64,000 nucleotides of DNA from Umezawaea endophytica (lineage in GTDB: Bacteria; Actinomycetota; Actinomycetes; Mycobacteriales; Pseudonocardiaceae). Where the stretch lies: positions 202,997 to 266,996 of the forward strand of contig NZ_JANYMP010000013.1 of NCBI RefSeq assembly GCF_025061645.1, in the 5' to 3' direction. Below, in pieces: positions 8,245-16,378 of the stretch; the first letter of the stretch is position 1, and each line of letters opens with the position of its first letter. A program made the position numbers and the translations under genes. Under the pieces are notes generated by a model. That model did no database searches. It was given only the letters and a program-made list of their open reading frames with translations, and was not told where the DNA came from.

Positions 8245-8940
8245 ATGAAGACAATCGGACTGCTGGGTGGAATGAGCTGGGAATCCACCGTGACCTACTA
8301 CCAGGAGCTCAACCGCGGCGTCCGGGCCAGACGCGGCGAACTCCACTCGGCGAAGTGCCTGATGGCCTCGGTCGACTTCGCGGAGGTCGCGAAGATGCAG
8401 GAACGCGGTGCGTGGTCCGAAGCCGGGGCGTACCTGGCCGGTTACGCGCGCGACCTCGAACGCGGTGGAGCCGAGTGCGTCGTGCTGTGCACCAACACGA
8501 TGCACCGCGTCTTCGACGACCTGCGCGACGCGGTCTCGATCCCCGTCCTCCACATCGCCGACGGCACCGCGCGGGCGCTGACGAACGCGGGCGTCCGCAG
8601 CGTCGGCCTCCTCGGTACCCGGTACACGATGGAGCAGGAGTTCTACCGCTCCAGGCTTGTCGAGCACGGCTTGACGGTCGTCGTCCCCGACGAGCGCGAA
8701 CGCGGGATCGTGCACGACGTCATCTACCACGAGCTGTGCCTGGGGAAGGTGCTGGACCAGTCCCGTGCCGCCTACCAGGAGATCGTCAGCTCGCTCGCGC
8801 GCAGGGGCGCGGAAGCGGTGATCCTCGGGTGCACCGAGATCGGGCTGCTGCTGAACGCGGACAACAGCCCGCTGCCCGTGTTCGACACGACGCTCCTGCA
8901 CGTGGAGGCCGCGTTGGACTGGGCACTCGAGGAGTCCTGA
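8245..8940 (+). CDS. Aspartate/glutamate racemase family protein
   Basis: A 231-residue cofactor-independent racemase. It begins MKTIGLLGGMSWESTVTYY, the family's N-terminal signature. The two catalytic cysteines are visible in VVLCTNTMH and VILGCTEIGLLL, on the two pseudo-symmetric lobes. Family members interconvert L- and D-aspartate/glutamate or broader amino acids (YgeA type). An earlier in-frame ATG at 8224 exists, but the conserved start and AGGTGAG at 8229-8235 favour 8245. It is probably co-transcribed with the upstream monooxygenase. Two hairpins follow. Confidence 0.85.
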   Translation: MKTIGLLGGMSWESTVTYYQELNRGVRARRGELHSAKCLMASVDFAEVAKMQERGAWSEAGAYLAGYARDLERGGAECVVLCTNTMHRVFDDLRDAVSIPVLHIADGTARALTNAGVRSVGLLGTRYTMEQEFYRSRLVEHGLTVVVPDERERGIVHDVIYHELCLGKVLDQSRAAYQEIVSSLARRGAEAVILGCTEIGLLLNADNSPLPVFDTTLLHVEAALDWALEES

Positions 8941-8960
8941 CCGACGGCAGCGGACCCGTG

Positions 8961-8996
8961 GGCCGCGACGACGTGCCACAGCACGTCATCGCGGCC
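8961..8996 (+). terminator. Hairpin terminator after the racemase
   Basis: A 16-base arm (8961-8976) pairs with 8981-8996 with a single C·A mismatch around the loop CACA. It is GC-rich, without a T-tract, typical of high-GC actinobacteria. Confidence 0.7.
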
Positions 8997-9027
8997 TGAT
9001 CGCGTCTCGCCCCGGCGCGGCCGAGCG

Positions 9028-9053
9028 GTGGTGGCGACCTCGGTCGCCACCAC
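9028..9053. terminator. Hairpin between convergent racemase and LuxR genes
   Basis: GTGGTGGCGACC (9028-9039) is perfectly complementary to GGTCGCCACCAC (9042-9053), so the outer ten pairs make a stable stem. It sits 11 bases from the stop of the minus-strand LuxR gene and probably serves both directions. Confidence 0.7.
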
Positions 9054-9064
9054 GTCGATCCTCC

Positions 9065-10639
9065 TCACGCGCCGACCAGTTCGCTCAACTCGGCGCGGGT
9101 GCGCACGCCGAGCTTGCGGTAGACGCGCGTCAGGTGCTGCTCCACGGTGCTGACCGTGACGCGCAGCGAACCCGCGATCTCCCGATTGGTGAAGCCCCGC
9201 AAGACCAACCGCGCCACCTTGGTCTCGGCCGCGGTGAGCCCACCGTGCTCGAACCGGTGCTCCTCCGGCACGTCGACTTCGTCGAGGCCCGGCTCATCGG
9301 CGGACATCTCGGCCAGCGCCAGCCCGCCGCCGCGCCCGCGGGCCAGCTTCACCGCGCGGCGCAACACGGACCGGCCGAGAACCACGTCACCCGCGACGCG
9401 GTGGCGTTCGGCCAGCACGGCCAACGTCCTCGCCTGCTCCAGCCTGTCGCCGCAGCGTTCCAGAACGGTCGCCGCCACACTCAGCAGGGCGTGGGCCTCG
9501 TCACCGGAGAGCGTCCCGGCTTGGGCGCGCAGCGCGAGCCCGCGCGTGCGGGAGTCCGACGCGGGGACGTGCGCGAGCTGTTCGACGGCCCACTCGTGGG
9601 CTTCCTCGAAGTGGCCGAGTTCGGTGAGCGCCTCGGCCAGGTCGACCCGCCAGGGCAGCAGTCCGGGCAGCTCCAACCCCCAGCCATTGAGCGCGTACCC
9701 GCAGGCGCGGAAGTCCGCGATGGCCGCTCGAACCGCGCCGGTGGCCAGGTGGTGACGACCGCGAGCACGCAGGCGCAGCAAGCCGTAGGGGGTGAGCGTG
9801 CAGTTCTCCGGCAGCGGCCGGAGCAGGTACCGGCCCACTTCCTCGTGCCTGCCCTGCTCGGTCAGCGCGAGCAGGCGCACACCGACGGCGAGCCCGGCGG
9901 GCACCGAATCCGCCTCGTCGTCCACCAGTGCGAGCGCCTCGGCGGCCTGGGCGACCGCGCCTCGCAGGTCGCCGCAGGACAACGCGTGCGCGGCGGCGGC
10001 ACTGAGCACCGCCGTCCGGAATCGGGCGGGCAACTCGACACCGGCCAGTCTGGCGAACGCCTGTTCGTCGGGGTCGAACTTCTCGGTGGCCAGCAACGCG
10101 AACAGCGCCAGGTGCAGGAGTTCGAGGTCCACGGATCGTGCGATGACCTGCTCCACCAACTGCTGCGCGCACGCGACCACCAGTCCCACGGACCCGGTGC
10201 CCAACGCGGAGACCAGCTCGGCGGCGGCCCCGACCCACGGACGGCTCGCGACCACCCGCTCACAACCCGACCCCGCGCCCGTGCCGCGTGGGGCAGCGAC
10301 GACACCGGGGTAGAGGTGGTGCGCCCAGACGCGGGCGATGGCCGGTTCCACCCGATCGGGACCGACTTCCTCGGCGAGGTCGAGCACCCGCGCGGCACCG
10401 TCCGGACGGCCCTGCCAGGCCAACCTGCGAGCGAGCAGAGCCAACGACGGGACGGACAGGTCAGCGGCGCCGATGCCCGCCAGGGCGTCGAACTGCCTGC
10501 CGACCTGGCTCGCGCCCAACCACCAGCGCACCTCGGCCAGCCGGACCTCGATCTCCGCCAACGGCGTTCCGCCCTCGTCCACCGCGCCGACCAACGCCGC
10601 GAGTATCGACAATTCCTGGTCCCGTTCCGCCAGACGCAC
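9065..10639 (-). CDS. LuxR-family (LAL-like) regulator lacking the ATPase core
   Basis: A 524-residue protein with a C-terminal LuxR helix-turn-helix (about 455-520: LTAAETKVARLVLRGFTNREIAGSLRVTVSTVEQHLTRVYRKLGV). It is preceded by a long Ala/Leu-rich helical region of the TPR type seen in LAL regulators. The N-terminus MRLAERDQELSILAALVGAVDEG matches the first strand and helix of a LAL AAA domain, but the Walker A and B segments that should follow are missing. The protein goes straight to the helical repeats, about 350-400 residues shorter than typical LALs. The start GTG 10639 is fixed by GGAGGAG just upstream. It may bind DNA without ATP control. Confidence 0.85.
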   Translation of the reverse strand: MRLAERDQELSILAALVGAVDEGGTPLAEIEVRLAEVRWWLGASQVGRQFDALAGIGAADLSVPSLALLARRLAWQGRPDGAARVLDLAEEVGPDRVEPAIARVWAHHLYPGVVAAPRGTGAGSGCERVVASRPWVGAAAELVSALGTGSVGLVVACAQQLVEQVIARSVDLELLHLALFALLATEKFDPDEQAFARLAGVELPARFRTAVLSAAAAHALSCGDLRGAVAQAAEALALVDDEADSVPAGLAVGVRLLALTEQGRHEEVGRYLLRPLPENCTLTPYGLLRLRARGRHHLATGAVRAAIADFRACGYALNGWGLELPGLLPWRVDLAEALTELGHFEEAHEWAVEQLAHVPASDSRTRGLALRAQAGTLSGDEAHALLSVAATVLERCGDRLEQARTLAVLAERHRVAGDVVLGRSVLRRAVKLARGRGGGLALAEMSADEPGLDEVDVPEEHRFEHGGLTAAETKVARLVLRGFTNREIAGSLRVTVSTVEQHLTRVYRKLGVRTRAELSELVGA

Positions 10640-10798
10640 AACTCCTCCTTCACACCTGCCGAATCCCGCGTTGGTACTCACTGCCCACAAATTGCCAATT
10701 GACCCCCAGAGCCCGATCACGAAACACGTCGAATTCCAGTCATAACTCTTACCTGGCTGCGATGGCCTTTTGCGGAGACCTCGAACTCGTCGATGCCC

Positions 10799-10813
10799 CA
10801 TCACTGATAGGCT
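10799..10813 (+). promoter_or_regulatory. tetO-like operator overlapping a -10 box, leaderless start
   Basis: CATCACTGATAG (10799-10810) is a tetO-like site with a decayed left end. TAGGCT (10808-10813) overlaps its right end and is a good -10. Transcription would begin about seven bases further, at the GTG/ATG start of the repressor gene, giving a leaderless mRNA and direct autorepression. I see no convincing -35. Confidence 0.6.
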
Positions 10814-10823
10814 GCCAGGAGTG

Positions 10824-11372
10824 ATGAAGTTGGACCGCGACACCATCGTGAACGAAGCGCTCACCCTCCTCGACGAGTTGGGGCTCGACGCGGTGAGCAC
10901 CAGGCAACTGGCGAAACGCCTTGGCGTGGAACAACCTTCGCTCTACTGGCACTTCCGCAACAAGGCCTCACTGCTCGACGCGATGGCCGAAGCCGCCATC
11001 GCGAGCCACGCCACAGCACCGTTGCCAACGCCGTCGGACGACTGGCGCGACTGGCTCGCAGAGAACTCACGCAGCTTTCGGCGCGCGCTCTTGGCACACC
11101 GGGACGGCGCACGACTCCACGCCGGAACAACCCCTCAGGGCACGGACCTCTCCCGCGCCTTGCACAAATTGCAGTTCCTGGTCTCCGCCGGGCTTCCCGA
11201 GCACGACGCCCGAATCGCGATGCTCACCACCAGCCACTTCACGGTCGGCAGCGTCCTGGAGCAACAGGCGGAGGAGAACGACGACTCCGAAGGTCCCGGC
11301 CTGGACCGAGCGGAAGCGTTCGAAGCAGGTCTGGCCTTGATCGTCGACGGCGTCGCGAACCGACCCCGCTGA
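10824..11372 (+). CDS. TetR-class repressor (close homologue of tetracycline repressor)
   Basis: A 182-residue repressor. From memory of TetR(B), the similarity runs over the whole length: the HTH part LGLDAVSTRQLAKRLGVEQPSLYWHFRNK, then the pocket segments ENSRSF (N82/F86 equivalents), HRDGARLHAGT (H100/T103) and SHFTVGSVLEQQ (H139). The H64 equivalent lies in ASHATAP. The position matching Q116 appears to be Lys. The start is ATG 10824 or GTG 10821; the frame is open further but the overlapping -10 suggests a leaderless mRNA. It is convergent with the DUF422 gene, one base apart. It probably binds the tetO-like sites in this block. Confidence 0.85.
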   Translation: MKLDRDTIVNEALTLLDELGLDAVSTRQLAKRLGVEQPSLYWHFRNKASLLDAMAEAAIASHATAPLPTPSDDWRDWLAENSRSFRRALLAHRDGARLHAGTTPQGTDLSRALHKLQFLVSAGLPEHDARIAMLTTSHFTVGSVLEQQAEENDDSEGPGLDRAEAFEAGLALIVDGVANRPR

Positions 11373-11373
11373 C

Positions 11374-12294
11374 TCAGCCCCTGCGTCCGACGTCGCCGCG
11401 CGCGATCTTGGCGAGAGCGAGGAAGGCGATGACCACGACCGTGAAGAGACCCACGACCATCGCGGTTTCGTTGATGGCCGCCGTACTCCACACAGCGCCT
11501 GATTCGTCGACGACGGTGTAGGTGTCGGCGCCGATGAAGTACGGGACGAAACTCAGTCCCAAGGACGCGTAGATCAGCGTCGGCTGGACGAGTGAAACGT
11601 CGTTCACCGTCCGAATGCCCTGCGGAGCCCCGCTTTGCGCTCGACCGAGGATGAACGCCAGGATTTGGAAGTACAGATAGGTGACGAACCACCAGCCGAG
11701 GTAGTTGGTGTAGGGCACACCGAACACGCCGCCGCCGTCGTGCCACGTCCAGTTCCCCTCGACAGTCGAGGCCTGCGCGTCCGCGGCCACGTCGAACATG
11801 GTGATGACGGCAGCGGCCAGCATCGGCAGGATGACGAGGTTGACCTTGCCGACGCGCTCCCGCCGGTCGAGGCGTTCGTCAGCCCTGTCCAGCACGATTG
11901 ACGCGCAGAGCCAACTGACGTAACCGAGTCCGAAGTAGACCGGGCCCACGAGAATTGGGACGTGCAGGAACTTCAGGTCTCCGTTGTAGTGGTAGTCGCC
12001 GAACGGAAACCCGGTCTCGACGCTCAGGTTCTCGAAGAAGTTGCTCACCACGAAGGTGACGACGAAGAAGGTGAGAAACCGCCTCCAACCGTAACGACGA
12101 AGCCCGTGCAGGAACGCGAACGGGATCGTGAGCGGCAGGACCACGGACGCGGCGGCCGTACCCGTGAGGGGCAGGAGCAACGCGACGAGCACAATCGCTA
12201 CAACGAGTACCCACTGGACGACGTCCAGGACCTTTCCCCGGAACTGGGCGCCCGCCTGCGGCACCTGGACGTCGGTGGCGTGCGTCATCGCCAT
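11374..12294 (-). CDS. Carotenoid biosynthesis-like membrane protein (DUF422/CruF-like)
   Basis: A 306-residue polytopic membrane protein with about seven hydrophobic helices. The segment NFFENLSVETGFPFGDYHYN resembles the conserved signature of the DUF422 carotenoid family, which includes CruF-type bisanhydrobacterioruberin hydratases. A second marker is the aromatic-rich VPYTNYLGWWFVTYLYFQ near a later helix. The start ATG 12294 has GAGG at a good distance; a TTG at 12327 is less likely. The gene is divergent from the TetR-class repressor at 12453 across two tetO-like operators, so it is a likely repression target. The substrate is unknown; another carotenoid-type gene is at 52969. Confidence 0.7.
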   Translation of the reverse strand: MAMTHATDVQVPQAGAQFRGKVLDVVQWVLVVAIVLVALLLPLTGTAAASVVLPLTIPFAFLHGLRRYGWRRFLTFFVVTFVVSNFFENLSVETGFPFGDYHYNGDLKFLHVPILVGPVYFGLGYVSWLCASIVLDRADERLDRRERVGKVNLVILPMLAAAVITMFDVAADAQASTVEGNWTWHDGGGVFGVPYTNYLGWWFVTYLYFQILAFILGRAQSGAPQGIRTVNDVSLVQPTLIYASLGLSFVPYFIGADTYTVVDESGAVWSTAAINETAMVVGLFTVVVIAFLALAKIARGDVGRRG

Positions 12295-12403
12295 GACTTC
12301 GGCCTCGATTCTTTCGGAAGGCTGCAAAAGGACATGGCGGCATCACTGGTTCAGGCCCTCAGCCGGTTGAGGCCCTTGCCGTGTGCCACACCCGTACAGC
12401 AAC

Positions 12404-12446
12404 CTTTCACTGATAGATTCCGATCATCTCCTATCACCGATAGGCT
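12404..12446. promoter_or_regulatory. Divergent promoter with two tetO-like operators
   Basis: CTTTCACTGATAG (12404-12416) and CTATCACCGATAG (12431-12443) are 27 bases apart, as in the paired operators of classical tet systems. TAGGCT (12441-12446) overlaps the second, with TTCCGA (12418-12423) as a possible -35 at 17 bases. The -10 ends six bases before the repressor ATG, so its mRNA is probably leaderless. The region also faces the DUF422 gene. Confidence 0.75.
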
Positions 12447-12452
12447 GTCAAG

Positions 12453-13028
12453 ATGGCGAAGCTGAACCGCGAGATGGTGATCAACGAGGCGCTGGACCTG
12501 CTGGACGAGGTCGGCCTGGACGGCGTGAGCACCAGGCGCCTGGCGAAGCGCCTCGGCGTCGAGCAGCCTTCGCTCTACCACCACTTCCAGACCAAGGAGA
12601 TGCTGCTCAACGCCATGGCGACGGCCGCGATGGCACCTCACTCCACGGCTCCGCTGCCGAACCCCGCGGACGACTGGCACGCGTGGTTCCTGGACAACTC
12701 GCGCAGTTTCCGCCGAACGCTCCTGACACGACGGGACGGCGCGAGACTGCACGCCGGAACCAATCCGCAAGGCGCGGACTTCTCCCGCGCCATCCTCAAG
12801 CTGCGGTTCCTCGTCGCGTCAGGACTGCCTGAACAGGACGCCCGGATGGCGATGCTCGCCGCCAGCCACTTCACGGTCGGCAGCGTCCTGGAGGAGCAGG
12901 CCGCCGCCGTCCAGGACACCACCACCGACGACGAACCGAACTTTGACCACGAGTCGGCGTTCGAAGCCGGGCTTGCACTGATCCTCGACGGCCTGACCAC
13001 TCGCCGTCCTCGCGATGACCAGCCGTGA
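12453..13028 (+). CDS. TetR-class repressor, paralogue of the 10824 gene
   Basis: A 191-residue repressor that matches the 10824 product over its whole length, sharing NEALxLLDExGLDxVSTRxLAKRLGVEQPSLYxHF in the HTH region. The TetR pocket residues are again visible: H in APHSTAP, N and F in DNSRSF, H and T in RDGARLHAGTN, H in SHFTVGSVLEEQ. It has a longer acidic loop (about 150-160) before the last helix. The start ATG 12453 lies just past a -10 that overlaps an operator, so it is probably leaderless and autorepressed. Direct partners are likely the divergent DUF422 gene and possibly the monooxygenase operon at 6955. Ligand unproven. Confidence 0.87.
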   Translation: MAKLNREMVINEALDLLDEVGLDGVSTRRLAKRLGVEQPSLYHHFQTKEMLLNAMATAAMAPHSTAPLPNPADDWHAWFLDNSRSFRRTLLTRRDGARLHAGTNPQGADFSRAILKLRFLVASGLPEQDARMAMLAASHFTVGSVLEEQAAAVQDTTTDDEPNFDHESAFEAGLALILDGLTTRRPRDDQP

Positions 13029-13067
13029 GCAGGTCGAGTTATTGGTCTCGCATCATCGCGACCGGCC

Positions 13068-13481
13068 TCAGCACCCTTCCCGGAAGGTGATCAGGATCGG
13101 CGTCGACTCGGTGTGCTTGCCGTCGGTCGCCCACAACTCCGAGTGGTACTCCCCCGCGGGCGCCGGTCCGATCGCCACACCGGCGAAGACGTTGATGATC
13201 GCGGAACCGGGCGGGTTCACGTGTGAGCCGGGAGGGAGGACGGACGAGCCCTTGAAGACCGCGTTCGGCGGCAGGTTCGAGATACCGGTCGTGATCGTCT
13301 TGGACCACTTGCCCACCACGGAGCCGATGAAGTAGGCACCCGGATGACCGAAGTCCGGGTCCACGCACATCCCCTGGTCGAACTTCTCCATGCTCCACGT
13401 CGCGGCGACCGCCGGAGCAGCGCCCGCCGCGACCAGTGCCAGGCTGGCCGCGACCGTCACCGTAGCCTTGAGTGCTCGCAA
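13068..13481 (-). CDS. Small secreted protein, function unknown
   Basis: A 137-residue protein with a clear Sec signal peptide (residues 1-26, ending GAAPAVAA). The mature part is beta-rich and Gly/Pro-rich, with two cysteines (near its start and in the last residue) that could pair. The start is a TTG at 13481, chosen because GGAGG lies four bases upstream; the longer open frame has no ribosome site and would bury the signal peptide. I do not recognise the mature domain. It is transcribed away from the TetR gene and toward it at the 3' end. Confidence 0.7.
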   Translation of the reverse strand: MRALKATVTVAASLALVAAGAAPAVAATWSMEKFDQGMCVDPDFGHPGAYFIGSVVGKWSKTITTGISNLPPNAVFKGSSVLPPGSHVNPPGSAIINVFAGVAIGPAPAGEYHSELWATDGKHTESTPILITFREGC

Positions 13482-13748
13482 GGGTCCTCCTTCACGCAGA
13501 AGAGTTGTGCAATCACCGCCAGCAATGTCCCAGCGGATACCCTTCGGCCGGAAGCGACCATTCGACTCAGCGGACTGCGCGCCCGTCCGTCCACAGCAGA
13601 CTGAGCACGGACCAGTCTCGCCCCCTGGGGCGGCACGGCTTGACCGACCTGCGGTTTCGGGCAGGCTGAAGCGCAGACACCGACGACGGTCACCGACTGC
13701 CCGAACGGCCAATGTTCGCCAAGAAAGACGTCTCGATTGGCTTCGCGC

Positions 13749-15197
<1,449 letters not shown>

Positions 15198-15600
15198 GGA
15201 TCAACCTTCCTGGACGCCCACGGACCCCGCGAGCACAACGACCGCGTCCCGCGACTGGCGCTCGCGCGGCAGAGCACTCACCCGTCTCCTGGTACCAGGA
15301 GGCGCTCGGTCACGTGGCTTGGCACTGTGGAACACCACAGCGATGCGACACGATGTCGGCTGGCGTTCGATGCCCTGCACGAACTGTCGAGCCGGCGGAC
15401 ATCATAACCGCCCTGTCAGCACCTTCATGACGTCACAAGATCCCATATTCGACGGCTCTGCCACCGATCAGCCTAACCGACCGCGTGTCCGCTGGAAATC
15501 TCCATCTGCTGCTACGTCCGGAACGGGCTGGGACCCCCCTGGGGCTCGGTATCAAGGACACCGAGGCCGACCCGGACTTCCTCCGTTCCCGAACTGAAGC
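15198..15600. other. Intergenic region without a recognisable gene
   Basis: About 400 bases between the kinase start and the terminator of the next minus-strand gene. It must hold the kinase promoter. Short plus-strand frames cross it but lack ribosome sites and codon bias. I see no repeat or RNA gene. Confidence 0.5.
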
Positions 15601-15646
15601 CGGCAGGCTCGATCCACCGACCTCGGCCGGTGGATCGAGCCTGCCG
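15601..15646 (-). terminator. Strong hairpin terminator of the 15.7 kb secreted-protein gene
   Basis: A perfect 19-base stem (15601-15619 with 15628-15646) closes an 8-base loop. It lies 33 bases beyond the stop of the minus-strand gene. Confidence 0.85.
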
Positions 15647-15678
15647 TCGCCGCGGAGCCGCCGAACCGGGGTTGACCT

Positions 15679-16170
15679 TCAGTTCTTCGGGTCGAATACG
15701 TCGCAGGTGCCCGACCCGTAACCGAGGAAATGCTTCTGGTTGCCCAGCCAACCCCACCTGTCGGGGAAGTTGTTCCAGTTCGGCACATCACCGGTGTTCA
15801 GGTAGTGGTCGCCGATGAAGGCCCAGTGCCTTCCCCCGTTCTGCCAGTCGACCGTCCACACGTACTGATTCCCGGCGACGCCACACCGGCCGGACGTGTC
15901 CTTCGCCCAGGCCCAGAGAGCGACGCTGTCGCCGTTGCGGAGCGTGTAGATCTGATTGCTGCTCCGGTCGAGCACTTGAACCCCGCCCGACGGGGCCGAG
16001 GTGATCGTCGTGCAGGCGTACTGGAGGTTGTCGACGAACGGCTTGCACTGCCAGAGCCCGACACCGTCCGCACTCGCCGGACCCGGCGCCATCACGATCG
16101 CCAGCGCCATGGCCAATACGACGATCGGAAACCGAAGAACTCGTCGCCATCGAGGTTTCACGCTGTTCAC
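15679..16170 (-). CDS. Secreted protein, function unknown
   Basis: A 163-residue protein from GTG 16170, which has GGAGAG five bases upstream; the frame stays open to 16227 without such a site. The N-terminus is basic (VKPRWRRVLRF), followed by a hydrophobic segment ending PGPASA, a likely signal peptidase site. The mature 120 residues are rich in Trp and Asn, contain four Cys and a Tyr/Trp pattern typical of small extracellular beta proteins. I do not recognise the family. It is divergent from the AfsR-like gene at 16379 and ends at a very strong hairpin. Confidence 0.7.
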   Translation of the reverse strand: MNSVKPRWRRVLRFPIVVLAMALAIVMAPGPASADGVGLWQCKPFVDNLQYACTTITSAPSGGVQVLDRSSNQIYTLRNGDSVALWAWAKDTSGRCGVAGNQYVWTVDWQNGGRHWAFIGDHYLNTGDVPNWNNFPDRWGWLGNQKHFLGYGSGTCDVFDPKN

Positions 16171-16378
16171 CTGTTCTCTCCTGTCCGCTGTTGAACGAAG
16201 TGTTCTGAAGGTGGTGGCTTCGCCCACCGCACCGGCCGCCGCCGCCTTGGTCCTGGACTCGCGAAGACGGTGCGCTCCTGGCTCGTCAGGGCTTCACCAT
16301 GTTTTGGCAATCGCCTGGTCAGCGGTCGTAAGACGGTGTGCGGGCGGAGTAGGAAGGGGCCCAGGGGGAGGTGGCGTC

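Noticed and set aside
9134-10702. 522-codon plus-strand frame opposite the LuxR gene
   Set aside because: Antisense shadow; the minus strand has the LuxR HTH and a strong ribosome site.
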